The position numbers and the translations under genes are program-made. From Thermorudis peleae (lineage in GTDB: Bacteria; Chloroflexota; Chloroflexia; Thermomicrobiales; Thermomicrobiaceae), in NCBI RefSeq assembly GCF_000744775.1, contig NZ_JQMP01000003.1, positions 868,001 through 932,000 of the forward strand: 64,000 nt of DNA, given 5' to 3'. The notes beneath the pieces were generated by a model. The model did no database searches. It was given only the letters and a program-made list of their open reading frames with translations, and was not told where the DNA came from. This document shows, one piece after another, positions 47,918 to 56,682 of this stretch; position 1 is the first letter of the stretch; the number at the start of each line of letters is the position of its first letter.

Positions 47918-49216
47918 ATGAGTCAGGAACGGGTTGACGTTATCGTCGTCGGAGCGGGTCCAGCTGGCACGGCTGCAGCGCTGACGTTAGCTCGGGCTGG
48001 GCTCAATGTCGTGGTGCTCGAACGCGGAGCCTATCCCGGGGCAAAGAATGTCATGGGTGGCATCCTCTATCGCCAACCAACTGAACAGCTCGTCCCAGAG
48101 TTTTGGCGTGACGCACCGCTTGAGCGCGCGATCATTGAACAACGCTACCTCTTGCTGACCCAGGACAGCGCTGTTGGCTTCACGTTCCGGAGTGAGGAAT
48201 TGGGGCGGGAGCCAGCGAATGCCTTTAGTGTCCTGCGGGCGCCGTGGGACCGATGGTTCGCTGAGCAAGCTGAAGCCGCCGGTGCGTTCGTGGCGAGTGG
48301 TGTGCTCGTCGAGGACGTGTTGTGGCGGAGCGGCAAAATTGATGGAGTGCGCGCCGCTGGTGATGAGGGCGACTTATTTGCTGATGTCGTCGTCATTGCT
48401 GATGGGGCAAACTCGCTGCTCGCTCAAAAGGCTGGTCTGCACCGGGAATGGCGCCCGGAAGAGCAGGCGCTCGTCGCAAAGGAACTCCTTCGTCTCTCAG
48501 AAGATGAGATCAATCGTCGGTTCAACGTTCCGTCAGGACTGGGTGTGGCGATCGAGGCCTTTGGTGAATCGACCTGCGGGTTGCTTGGCTATGGCTTTCT
48601 GTATACCAACCGCGACACGCTGTCGATTGGCACGGGTGCCCTCCTGTGTGACTTGATCGAGAGTGGGCTCAACGTCAGCGATATGCTCGATCACTTCAAG
48701 CGTCACCCAGCGATTGCCCCATTCCTTGAGGGCGCTGAGCTCGTTGAATATTCGGCTCATCTCATTCCCGAAGGCGGATGGCGTGCCATGCCGCCGCTCT
48801 ATACCGATGGCGCACTGCTTGTCGGCGATGCTGCGGGCTTTGTGAACCCATTGAGTCGCGAAGGTTCAAACTTCGCGATGATCTCCGGTAAACTCGCTGC
48901 TGAGACTATCCTTGAGGCGCGAGAAGCTGGGGACTTTTCTGCTGCGGCGTTAAGCCGTTACCGCGAACGGCTCGAAGAGAGCTTTGTCTTGCAAGATCTG
49001 TGGACCATTCGCAATATCACGCCGTTCGTCCATGAGCGACCCTATCTGTTGCGCGCTATCCCGGAAGCGCTGGCCGAAGCCTGGAAGAGCTATTTGACGG
49101 TTGACAGTACCCCGAAGCGCGAAAAATATACCAAGATTCTGCGTCAGTTCCTGAAACGGGTGCCGCCGCGTCAGCTTTTCGCTGATCTGATAGCAGCGCG
49201 TCGGCTTCTGCGCTGA
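47918..49216 (+). CDS. fixC: FixC-like FAD dehydrogenase (ETF:quinone oxidoreductase type)
   Basis: Transfers electrons from ETF to the quinone pool. 432 residues: VIVVGAGPAGTAAALTLARAG at the start, KNVMGGILY, GLLGYGFLYTNRDTLSIGTG and GDAAGFVNPLSREGSNFAM near the FAD pyrophosphate site. E. coli FixC has similar length and relies on the separate ferredoxin FixX; no such gene follows (the next gene starts within 75 bases and is unrelated). Confidence 0.92.
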   Translation: MSQERVDVIVVGAGPAGTAAALTLARAGLNVVVLERGAYPGAKNVMGGILYRQPTEQLVPEFWRDAPLERAIIEQRYLLLTQDSAVGFTFRSEELGREPANAFSVLRAPWDRWFAEQAEAAGAFVASGVLVEDVLWRSGKIDGVRAAGDEGDLFADVVVIADGANSLLAQKAGLHREWRPEEQALVAKELLRLSEDEINRRFNVPSGLGVAIEAFGESTCGLLGYGFLYTNRDTLSIGTGALLCDLIESGLNVSDMLDHFKRHPAIAPFLEGAELVEYSAHLIPEGGWRAMPPLYTDGALLVGDAAGFVNPLSREGSNFAMISGKLAAETILEAREAGDFSAAALSRYRERLEESFVLQDLWTIRNITPFVHERPYLLRAIPEALAEAWKSYLTVDSTPKREKYTKILRQFLKRVPPRQLFADLIAARRLLR

Positions 49217-49256
49217 TCGTCTGGCAAACAGCAATCGGGCGGCATGGTACCCTTGG

Positions 49257-49277
49257 CAGCAGCACAGCGTGCTGCTG
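49257..49277 (+). promoter_or_regulatory. Hairpin directly before the ribosome binding site of the CvpA-like gene
   Basis: CAGCAGCAC and GTGCTGCTG pair perfectly around a 3-base loop, ending four bases before GGAGG. It could end the fixC transcript or affect initiation of the next gene. Confidence 0.45.
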
Positions 49278-49290
49278 TGGGGAGGTGCTT

Positions 49291-50157
49291 GTGAGCCCGT
49301 ACGCTGTCCTCGACATCTTGCTCCTGATTTTGCTCGCGCTCTTTGTTCCCATTGGCATCTGGCGAGGAGCGCAACGCGAAGTGCTGGTAACGTTCGGCAT
49401 CCTTCTTGGTGTGGCGCTCGGACAATTCTGGGCGCAGCCATGGGGTGGTGTGCTGGCACGCTGGACAGGGCTCAGCCAGAACGGCGGGGCCTTTCTCGTT
49501 GCCATGATCTGTCTTGTTGCCGGGACATTCCTGATTGGCTATGGATTAGGCTCAGCAATGCTGATGCCGCCGCCGGGAACGCTCGGACGACTCGCTGGTG
49601 CAGTGGTTGCGGCTGTCAATGGCGCGCTGGTGCTGGGCTTCGCCTTACAGCATATTCAGGGATACCTCTTGGCTGGCAGTTCCATTCGCCTTTTCGACCA
49701 GGCTATCGTTGCTCACTATCTTAGTAGAGGAGTTGGTTGGTTGTTGCTGGCGAGTGCTGTTGCGCTCTTGGTGACGATCCTGATCCTCGTGCTGTTCGGA
49801 CAATCGGGGACAATTGTGGTTTACGAGGAGGGAATGCCATCTGAACCAGGCCCGGTGACGCAGCAGACGCGCCGCTACGTCCCAGGTGGCGTTGAGACCA
49901 AGACAGCGTACAAGACCGAGCCTCCGCGACGTCCAGCTGAGGAGACGCGTCCGCTGCGTGCGACGGATGTTGAGCCGGGAGGACGAGTACGAGGGAACCT
50001 TAGCGATCAAGAGACAGCGGTGATTGCCCGATCAGCGACCCCAGCAGCCGAGGAAACGCGTCGGCAAACGCCGCTCGAGACTGGCAAGTGCCCCTACTGC
50101 CACGCCGACCTGGATGGTACTGAGCTGTTTTGTCCTCGGTGCGGTCACGTGCTCTAG
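49291..50157 (+). CDS. CvpA-like membrane protein with C-terminal zinc ribbon
   Basis: 288 residues. The first 170 hold four or five hydrophobic segments in the CvpA/colicin-V-production-like pattern. A polar linker leads to a C-terminal zinc ribbon CPYC ... CPRC. The fusion is unusual for CvpA. GTG 49291 was chosen since GGAGG ends five bases before it. Confidence 0.65.
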   Translation: MSPYAVLDILLLILLALFVPIGIWRGAQREVLVTFGILLGVALGQFWAQPWGGVLARWTGLSQNGGAFLVAMICLVAGTFLIGYGLGSAMLMPPPGTLGRLAGAVVAAVNGALVLGFALQHIQGYLLAGSSIRLFDQAIVAHYLSRGVGWLLLASAVALLVTILILVLFGQSGTIVVYEEGMPSEPGPVTQQTRRYVPGGVETKTAYKTEPPRRPAEETRPLRATDVEPGGRVRGNLSDQETAVIARSATPAAEETRRQTPLETGKCPYCHADLDGTELFCPRCGHVL

Positions 50158-50220
50158 TTGCCTCGGTCCGTCCCGCTCGTTCCAGAGAGCCGCTTCCAGT
50201 CAGACGGGCGTAGATGATCA

Positions 50221-50239
50221 GGAGAGGGTAAACCTCTCC
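50221..50239 (+). promoter_or_regulatory. Short leader hairpin
   Basis: GGAGAGG (50221-50227) pairs with CCTCTCC (50233-50239), loop GTAAA, just upstream of the strong AGGAGG of the leader ORF at 50251. Confidence 0.45.
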
Positions 50240-50250
50240 GCAGGAGGAAC

Positions 50251-50292
50251 ATGGTCTGGGAGGTAGGAGAAGGTTGGTCACACCGCGTGTGA
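50251..50292 (+). CDS. Possible 13-residue leader peptide
   Basis: ATG 50251 sits four bases after a full AGGAGG (the best ribosome site in this stretch) and reads MVWEVGEGWSHRV before TGA. The stop overlaps an in-frame GTG (50289) of the following membrane-protein gene as GTGA, the usual coupling arrangement. Conservation would be needed to establish that it is translated. Confidence 0.4.
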   Translation: MVWEVGEGWSHRV

Positions 50293-51962
50293 GCGTGCTG
50301 GAGCGCCTGCAGCAGACCCCTGTTGTGCAACAGCGTTCCTCACGCTGGTATTGGTTCTGGATTGCGCAAGCACTCGTAGTCGCAACTGGTTTTCGCCTCT
50401 GGTTCGTGCTCCATAGCAGTTTCCCATTGAATGATGGCGGTCTCTTCTACACGATGGTACAAGACCTTGAGCATGCTCACTTCCGTTTGCCTTTCTACAC
50501 GTCATACAATCACGCGCATATCCCGTTTGCTTACCCTCCTCTTGGTTTTTATGTTGCAGCAGCACTTGATCGGCTTGGCTGGCCAGTGCTGAGCGTGTTC
50601 CGCTTTCTTCCAACGCTCGTCAACGTTGCCAGTGTTGCCGCCTTTGTCCCATTGAGCCGGGCCATGTTGCGCTCATGGCGAGCAAGTGCTGCCGCAACGT
50701 TTGCCTTTGCCTTGCTGCCAATGGCGTTTGCCTGGCAAATCATGGGGGGAGGCATCACCCGTGCGTTCGGGCAGCTTTTTGCCGTGATCGCTCTGCATCA
50801 GGCGTACCGACTCTACACGCGACGGCAGCGGCGATATGTGGTTGGACTAGCGCTCAGTGCTGGCCTAACAGTGTTAAGCCATCCTGAGGCGGCGTGGTTT
50901 TTAGCGTATAGTGTGCCCTTGTTCTGGTTGTTCCTGGCCCATGACTGGCGTGGCCTGCGAGACTCGCTCCTTGCAGCGCTTGGCGCAGTGTTCCTAACGA
51001 GCCCATGGTTGGTGACGGTCCTTGCGCGGTACGGATTCGCCGTACTCCAACCGATGCGTGACTCGGGTTGGGCACCCTATAGTGGCATCGGTCGCTTTGC
51101 GCTCTTTGACCTCACCCGCGAGCCGGTCTTCCCACTCCTTGGTGCCCTTGCCCTGGTTGGAACGCTTGCCGCGCTGGCTCGTCGGCAGTTTCTGCTGCCG
51201 GTTTGGCTTGTGGTTATCCCGGTTCTACAGTCGCGTGCCTTTGACCAGCGCGCGGTAGTGCCACTAGCGCTGCTGGCAGGTATTGGGCTGGTTGAGGTTG
51301 TGTTACCCCTGACACAACGGGCACTGCTTGGGGTTGCACGCGTTCGGCTACCAGCTGGTGGGCGGCTCCTGACCTGGTTGAATGGAGCTTTCTCCCCTCG
51401 ACGCTATCGCCTGCGGCATGTCTGGTTGCTTCAGGTGCTGCTGATTCTGATCGTGGTCCAATCGGTCGTTGCGACGGAACGAGGATTTCGGCCGTTACTG
51501 ACTGGTCTTTCCGCTGATGACCGTGCAGCGATGGCCTGGGTGGCAGAGCAGACACCGCCGGACGCGCGCGTGCTGGTTGTCACGGGCGAGACATGGTTTG
51601 CCCAGGACCGCGTGGCTGAGTGGTTCCCAGCCTTGACAGGCCGCACCAATGTTGCCGTTGTCCAGGGGTATGAGTGGCTCGGCCAGTTCTCAGATCGGAT
51701 GAAGGCGGCAACTGTTCTGCAAGGGTGCGGTACGGTCGGCGTGAGTTGTCTGGAATACTGGGCAGCCCAGACTGGACAGTCATTTGACTACATCTATCTG
51801 GTCAGTCAACCCATGTGGGTCGATGGTGTGCGTCACGAGCGCTTCGGCGCCTTGGCTGAGGAACTGGTCCGTGATCCCGACTACGCCTTGGTCTACAGTG
51901 GACCGGGCGCGCTTATCTTTCACCGGCAGGCGGTTCCCAGTTGGTGGGGAGGAAAGCGCTAA
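50274..51962 (+). CDS. Polytopic membrane protein, glycosyltransferase-like (paralogue of 37174-38823)
   Basis: 562 residues from TTG 50274; GTG 50289 is the coupled alternative. About eleven hydrophobic segments with FPLNDGGLFYTMVQDLE and HIPFAYPPLGFYVAA, matching the other copy nearly segment by segment, and a C-terminal soluble part with WFPALTGR and CLEYWAAQTGQSFDYIYLV, also shared (CLEHWAAQYHRSFAYVYIV). Likely a lipid-linked-sugar transferase. Its last 50 bases overlap the opposing gene. Confidence 0.7.
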   Translation: MVTPRVSVLERLQQTPVVQQRSSRWYWFWIAQALVVATGFRLWFVLHSSFPLNDGGLFYTMVQDLEHAHFRLPFYTSYNHAHIPFAYPPLGFYVAAALDRLGWPVLSVFRFLPTLVNVASVAAFVPLSRAMLRSWRASAAATFAFALLPMAFAWQIMGGGITRAFGQLFAVIALHQAYRLYTRRQRRYVVGLALSAGLTVLSHPEAAWFLAYSVPLFWLFLAHDWRGLRDSLLAALGAVFLTSPWLVTVLARYGFAVLQPMRDSGWAPYSGIGRFALFDLTREPVFPLLGALALVGTLAALARRQFLLPVWLVVIPVLQSRAFDQRAVVPLALLAGIGLVEVVLPLTQRALLGVARVRLPAGGRLLTWLNGAFSPRRYRLRHVWLLQVLLILIVVQSVVATERGFRPLLTGLSADDRAAMAWVAEQTPPDARVLVVTGETWFAQDRVAEWFPALTGRTNVAVVQGYEWLGQFSDRMKAATVLQGCGTVGVSCLEYWAAQTGQSFDYIYLVSQPMWVDGVRHERFGALAEELVRDPDYALVYSGPGALIFHRQAVPSWWGGKR

Positions 51963-52998
51963 GGAGCAGCGGAAGCACGCGTTGTCGCCACCATGCGAGT
52001 ATCGGCGGAGCGAACGCGACGGCTAACGCTGGCAAGTAAATGCATCCAATGATCCAACCGGTAGCCATTTCAGGTGAAGTGCCCTTCCACACCGCATCCC
52101 CAGGGGTGAGTCGCCAGCCCCAATAGCCGATCCAGCTGAAGACAGTAAGAAAGAGCCCTTCGCGCCACGAACGCGCCATCAGCCAGAGCGGGAGCTGGTC
52201 ATAGAACCATAATCGCTGCGGCATGATGGCCATAGCGAGCAAGAGGCGGGCAGCCGGATCGTGCCAGCGGAGCAGGGCGAGCAGCAGCACGATCCCCGGA
52301 AAGACCTGCAGCGGCATCGGGTAATGGCTCTGGTGTTGCAGGTTGTGGAGCCAGTCGAGAGGCCAGCTCGGCAAGAGTGGAAGCGTCAGCACGACAAAGT
52401 AGAGCGCGCGGAGCCACTGCCGTCGATTGCCATGGGTTAGCAGCACAGGAATCCCAAGGTTCGGCTTGGCCAGTGCGAGCGGCGCGAGTGCTGGGGCAAG
52501 CGCAGCGGCGACAATGAGCGGAGACCATTGCGCAACTGAGGCGGCAACGTAGAACGGAGCGCTCACGAGCAACGGCACGAGCCGCCATTCCTGCTTGCGC
52601 GCAATAAGATAGGCCAGCGTGCCAGCACAGATGCCGAAGAACGTTGGACCACCAAGCCAGGCTGGTAAGAGCGCAAATGGCGCGGCGACCACGACCGCTG
52701 GTAAAGGATAGAACAGCGGCGCATCAAACGGATAGGGAAAGATCGGCGAGAGACCTGGGTCATGGTATGGGTTGTGACCATGGATTAACAGCCGGGCAGC
52801 ACGCCAGGCCCACGTGAAATCACCCGCGTAGCCGCCTCGTTGAAGTAAACAGATAAGGCTAACGAGTGCACTCAGTCCCCCGACGACGAAGGCAAAGTGT
52901 CGTGGATGCTGAGCCCAGTAGTCTGTCCAGAAGCGGAACGGATGCGCAGTAGCCTCGTCGGGCAACGGTGCTAGGCGAAGCCTGCGCAGTCGGTGCAT
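51913..52998 (-). CDS. DUF2029/GT87-like membrane protein
   Basis: 361 residues with about nine hydrophobic segments. GHNPYHDPGLSPIFPYPFDAPLFYPLPA resembles the loop of GT87-type polyprenyl-phosphate mannosyltransferases. It converges with and overlaps the preceding paralogue gene by 50 bases. Enzymatic role inferred only from this loop and topology. Confidence 0.55.
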   Translation of the reverse strand: MHRLRRLRLAPLPDEATAHPFRFWTDYWAQHPRHFAFVVGGLSALVSLICLLQRGGYAGDFTWAWRAARLLIHGHNPYHDPGLSPIFPYPFDAPLFYPLPAVVVAAPFALLPAWLGGPTFFGICAGTLAYLIARKQEWRLVPLLVSAPFYVAASVAQWSPLIVAAALAPALAPLALAKPNLGIPVLLTHGNRRQWLRALYFVVLTLPLLPSWPLDWLHNLQHQSHYPMPLQVFPGIVLLLALLRWHDPAARLLLAMAIMPQRLWFYDQLPLWLMARSWREGLFLTVFSWIGYWGWRLTPGDAVWKGTSPEMATGWIIGCIYLPALAVAFAPPILAWWRQRVLPLLLSAFLPTNWEPPAGER

Positions 52999-53096
52999 GC
53001 TCCCGTCCCTCGTTCAGCTGGTGGGGCCGTGCGAGAAGTCGGCTATAGGCTCGCCACATGCTGAGAAGCCCGCACCAGCATTCCTCCACCCACTGT

Positions 53097-53124
53097 GGCC
53101 ACAAGGGAATAGCTCCCTGTGGCC
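53097..53124. terminator. Hairpin upstream of the DUF1445/liv region
   Basis: GGCCACAAGGGA pairs with TCCCTGTGGCC through 11 pairs with one bulged base and a 5-base loop. It lies about 100 bases beyond the 5' end of the minus-strand gene, so its target transcript is unclear. Confidence 0.4.
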
Positions 53125-53240
53125 GCCCTCCCCAGCTGTCGATCCTCCCTCACGATGACCAGCCGAGCACGCCCCTTCCGCATGGAGGATAGCATGCTGC
53201 TCGTCTGGTTCCCATGCGCATTATGGCATAGCCTGCAACA

Positions 53241-53255
53241 TGTTGTAATACAACA
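53241..53255. promoter_or_regulatory. Palindrome TGTTGTA-A-TACAACA
   Basis: A perfect 7-base inverted repeat around one central base, about 105 bases before the -35 of the DUF1445 promoter. Such TTGTA..TACAA sites are common GntR- or LacI-type operators; the binder is unknown. Confidence 0.5.
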
Positions 53256-53286
53256 CGCTGAACGCGCTATGGCAGGAGCTGCACTC

Positions 53287-53302
53287 CTCTCATCGATGAG
53301 AG
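53287..53302. promoter_or_regulatory. Perfect 16-base palindrome
   Basis: CTCTCATCGATGAGAG reads identically on both strands. It lies between the TGTTGTA palindrome and the promoter. Confidence 0.5.
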
Positions 53303-53358
53303 TGCCCGCTGATTGTCCTCGTGCACAAACGGCTGCGTTCACGTTTGGAGTCGGGGAG

Positions 53359-53388
53359 TTGACAGCTGACAACCGTTGCCGACATACT
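53359..53388 (+). promoter_or_regulatory. Promoter of the DUF1445/liv operon
   Basis: TTGACA (53359-53364), 18-base spacer, CATACT (53383-53388). The predicted start is near 53395, giving a leader of about 80 bases. Confidence 0.65.
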
Positions 53389-53409
53389 AGCGACTGGTTG
53401 CCGGAAAGA

Positions 53410-53426
53410 CTGGAGTCATACTCCAG
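53410..53426 (+). promoter_or_regulatory. Operator-like palindrome CTGGAGT-CAT-ACTCCAG in the leader
   Basis: Perfect 7-base inverted repeat with a 3-base centre, about 15-30 bases after the predicted transcription start, a typical roadblock repressor position. GACTGG also occurs three times nearby (53392, 53408, 53426). Confidence 0.55.
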
Positions 53427-53476
53427 ACTGGCGAAAGTGGCGGGATGCTGAAGCATTCTTATCCTGTGAGGAAGGC

Positions 53477-54271
53477 ATGACAACATCTTCTCTGCCGAAA
53501 ACACCTGCTGAGGCGCGTGCCCTCATTCGCTCTGGCGCCTGGAGCACACATACTGCCGGGCTCGTTCCGGGAGCTGTGCAAGCAAACGTCGTCATCCTGC
53601 CCGCTGATCTGGCCTACGACTTTCTGTTGTTCTGCCAGCGAAATCCGAAGCCATGCCCAGTTCTCGAAGTGACAGATCGCGGTTCGCCTGAGCCGAAGCT
53701 GACTGCGCCAGGAGCAGACCTGCGGACTGATGTGCCGCGATACCGTGTGTATCAGCACGGTGAGCTGATTGAGGAGTGTACAGATATCTCCCACTGGTGG
53801 CGTGACGATCTCGTTGCGTTCTTGCTTGGCTGCTCGTTCACCTTTGACACCCTGCTCCTTGACGCTGGCGTGCCAGTGCGCCATGTGCAGTGCGGCTGCA
53901 ACGTGCCAATGTACCGGACGAATTGGCCATGTCACCCTGCTGGTATCTTTGCTGGACCATTGGTTGTCTCATTGCGGATGATCCCTGGCCCGCTGGTTGC
54001 GCGAGCCGTTGCCGTGACAGCGCGTTTCCCGAACGTTCATGGTGCGCCAATTCACATTGGCGATCCAGTGGCGCTTGGCATTGCTGACCTCAGCCGGCCC
54101 GACTGGGGTGACCCGCCAGTGATGGAGCCAGGAGACGTGCCAGTCTTTTGGGCCTGTGGGGTGACGCCGCAAGCGGTGGCGCTGGCTGCGCGACCATCGC
54201 TCATGATCACCCATGCTCCTGGCCATATGTTTATTACCGATCTCCGTGTTGAAGAGATCGCTTCGTGGTAA
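53477..54271 (+). CDS. DUF1445 (YcsI/UPF0317) family protein, putative hydro-lyase
   Basis: 264 residues with family landmarks [18 protein letters not shown] near the start, [25 protein letters not shown] and the late [17 protein letters not shown] ... ITHAPGHMF. The mammalian relative is D-glutamate cyclase; bacterial members are called putative hydro-lyases without proof. The gene heads the liv-type importer genes, so its substrate may be what the importer brings in. ATG follows GAGGAAGG. Confidence 0.85.
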   Translation: MTTSSLPKTPAEARALIRSGAWSTHTAGLVPGAVQANVVILPADLAYDFLLFCQRNPKPCPVLEVTDRGSPEPKLTAPGADLRTDVPRYRVYQHGELIEECTDISHWWRDDLVAFLLGCSFTFDTLLLDAGVPVRHVQCGCNVPMYRTNWPCHPAGIFAGPLVVSLRMIPGPLVARAVAVTARFPNVHGAPIHIGDPVALGIADLSRPDWGDPPVMEPGDVPVFWACGVTPQAVALAARPSLMITHAPGHMFITDLRVEEIASW

Positions 54272-54335
54272 AGCTCCGGTTTGGTAGTGTGCGGCAGGCT
54301 CTGATGGACGTGGAGAGATGAGGAGGAGTGCTGCG

Positions 54336-55742
54336 ATGAATTCGCTTACCCGTCGGCAGGTCCTACGCCTTGGCTTGGCTGGTCTCGCTGGTGGGTTGCT
54401 TGCTGCGTGTGGCGGCCAGGCAACGTCAACGCCAACTCCGGCGAAATCGAGCGGAGCGGCGACGAGCTCGACGGCAACGGCACAAACGCCAACGACTGCC
54501 GCAACTGCGACGAAAGCGACCACCGCAACAGCGAGCACGGCAAGTGGGAGCAGCAAGACCATTCGGATCGGAGTGATTTTCCCCTTGACGGGTACCGCTG
54601 CCAGTGTTGGCAATGATGCGAAGCAAGCGGTGCAACTCGCCGTTCAGCTTGTCAATGAGGGAGCACCCGATATTGCGTTGCCGCTTGCCAAAGGTGGTGG
54701 ATTGCCGAACCTGGGTGGAGCCAAGGTTGAGCTTGTCTTTGGCGACAGTCAAGGGAAAGCTGAGGTCGGACAGTCAGAAGCGGAGCGCCTCATTAAGCAA
54801 GAGAAAGTCGTTGCACTACTCGGTTGCTATCAGAGTGCGGTGACGAAGACGGCAAGTGCCGTTGCTGAGCGTGCGGGCATCCCCCTGGTCAACGGTGACT
54901 CGTCCTCGCCAGCCTTGACCGAGCAGGGATACCAGTGGTTCTTCCGGACGTCACCTCACGACGGTGACTTCTCCAAGATCATCATGGAATTCCTCCAAGC
55001 GCTAACACAGCAGAAGAATGCGGGCATTAAGACGGTTTCCCTGCTGTATGAGGATACCGACTTCGGTGTCAATAGTGCGCAGGCATTAAAGGCTGAGGCG
55101 CAAGCACATGGGCTGCAAGTGGTTGGCGAGGTCAAGTACAAGGCCAATGCCACCTCGCTCACCACCGAAGTGCAAACGCTGAAAGGGCAGAATGCTGACG
55201 CCCTGGTTCCTTCGTCGTACACCAATGATGCAATTTTGACCATTAAGACGGCGCAGCAGTTAGGTTACCTGCCGAAAATGATTGTGGCTCAGGATGCAGG
55301 GTATGCTGACCCCGCCTTCATCAGCGGCGTTGGGGCAAATATCGCTGAGGGGATGTGCACGCGCTCAGCGTTCTCCGTTGATATCACCCAGCTCAAGCCA
55401 GCAGCAGCGAAAGTCAACGAGCTCTATAAGAAGGCAGCCGGTAAGGATATCTATGATGTGCCAGCGCGCGACTTTACCGCAATGCTCGTCTTGTTAGATG
55501 CCATTAACCGTGCTGGCTCAACTGATCCCGCTGCAATCAAGCGTGCCTTGGAGGCGACCAATCTTGGCCCGAACGACACCATCATGCCGTGGAAGGGCGT
55601 GAAGTTCGATAGCAAGCATCAGAATACGCTCGGTACAGGGATCATCTTGCAGATTCGAGATGGGCAGTATCGAACCGTCTATCCCTTCGACGTCAAAACC
55701 ATTGATGTTACCTTCCCATTGAAGCCCTGGAACCAGCGCTAG
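54336..55742 (+). CDS. livK: Branched-chain amino acid-type ABC transporter, substrate-binding lipoprotein
   Basis: 468 residues. The start carries a twin-arginine-like TRRQVLRLG and then a lipobox LLAACGG with the lipidated Cys25, followed by a Ser/Thr/Pro-rich linker to about residue 70. The binding domain begins IRIGVIFPLTGTAASVGNDAKQAV, as in Leu/Ile/Val and amide receptors. ATG 54336 was chosen over 54318 because AGGAGGAG lies between them. Ligand unknown. Confidence 0.9.
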   Translation: MNSLTRRQVLRLGLAGLAGGLLAACGGQATSTPTPAKSSGAATSSTATAQTPTTAATATKATTATASTASGSSKTIRIGVIFPLTGTAASVGNDAKQAVQLAVQLVNEGAPDIALPLAKGGGLPNLGGAKVELVFGDSQGKAEVGQSEAERLIKQEKVVALLGCYQSAVTKTASAVAERAGIPLVNGDSSSPALTEQGYQWFFRTSPHDGDFSKIIMEFLQALTQQKNAGIKTVSLLYEDTDFGVNSAQALKAEAQAHGLQVVGEVKYKANATSLTTEVQTLKGQNADALVPSSYTNDAILTIKTAQQLGYLPKMIVAQDAGYADPAFISGVGANIAEGMCTRSAFSVDITQLKPAAAKVNELYKKAAGKDIYDVPARDFTAMLVLLDAINRAGSTDPAAIKRALEATNLGPNDTIMPWKGVKFDSKHQNTLGTGIILQIRDGQYRTVYPFDVKTIDVTFPLKPWNQR

Positions 55743-55763
55743 GGCTGAGTAGACGAGCAGCGA

Positions 55764-56666
55764 GTGAGCGCGGAGGCGATCGTGGAGCTCACTAATGTGC
55801 TCCAAGCCCTCGTGAATGGGCTCCTGATTGGCATGGTCTATGCCCTGATCTCGGTTGGGCTGACTCTGATCTTCGGCTTAATGGAAATTGTGAATTTTGC
55901 CCACGGCGACTTGCTGATGCTGGCAATGTATGCCGCGTTCTGGGCGAGTGTCTTGGTGCATCTCGATCCCGTCTTTTCCTGGCCGCTTGTGGTTGTCGGC
56001 CTGGGACTGCTTGGTATCGTCATCTTTCATCTGGTGATCGCGCCCATTCTCCGCGCGCCGATGCTGGCGCAGATCTTCGCCACCTTTGGCCTCGGATTGT
56101 TTCTCCGGGGGCTCGCGCAGTTTCTGTGGAAAGCGGATTTCCGCACCATTGACCATCCGCTGCTCGGACAGGTCGCCGGGGGAACGCTGCAACTCGGATC
56201 ATTGTTCATTGGCCTGCCGCAGCTTGCTGCAGCCGTGATGGCCGCGCTTGCCTTCGGATTACTCTGGCTGTTTATTAACCGGACACGCGTGGGACTCGCC
56301 TTGCAAGCGGTTGCGGAAGACCGGGCAACCGCTGGGCTTGTTGGGATTGACAGCCGGCGGATGTTCGCGCTGGGGTGGGCCATCGGTGGTGGCTGCGTGG
56401 GACTCGCTGGCGCGGCGCTCGCGAGTTTTTATCCGGTCAGCCCAACCGTCGGTGTGCTCTTTGGCTTGATGTCCTATTTTGTCGTCGCCCTTGGCGGCTT
56501 TGGCAGCGTGCCGGGAGCGCTCCTTGCGGGGCTCTTGGTTGGGCTTGTCCAGGAACTCAGTCCAGCGCTGCTGGGCGTGCCGCCTTCCTACAAGTACGCG
56601 GTCGTCTTCGGGCTGTACCTGTTGGTCGTGCTGGTGCGGCCACAGGGGCTCCTGGGCCGGTTCTAA
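55764..56666 (+). CDS. livH: Branched-chain amino acid-type ABC transporter permease LivH
   Basis: Inner-membrane subunit, 300 residues with about eight hydrophobic segments. GLTLIFGLMEIVNFAHGDLLML is the LivH signature; LVGIDSRRMFALGWAIGGG is the loop that contacts the ATPase. GTG start, 21 bases after livK. Confidence 0.93.
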   Translation: MSAEAIVELTNVLQALVNGLLIGMVYALISVGLTLIFGLMEIVNFAHGDLLMLAMYAAFWASVLVHLDPVFSWPLVVVGLGLLGIVIFHLVIAPILRAPMLAQIFATFGLGLFLRGLAQFLWKADFRTIDHPLLGQVAGGTLQLGSLFIGLPQLAAAVMAALAFGLLWLFINRTRVGLALQAVAEDRATAGLVGIDSRRMFALGWAIGGGCVGLAGAALASFYPVSPTVGVLFGLMSYFVVALGGFGSVPGALLAGLLVGLVQELSPALLGVPPSYKYAVVFGLYLLVVLVRPQGLLGRF

Positions 56667-56682
56667 CACGTTGGGGGCGAGC

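Larger units (their letters stand above)
52999..53476. other. 478-base regulatory stretch upstream of the DUF1445/liv operon
   Basis: Holds a terminator-like hairpin, three palindromes and a good promoter (listed separately). No gene was found. Confidence 0.6.
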
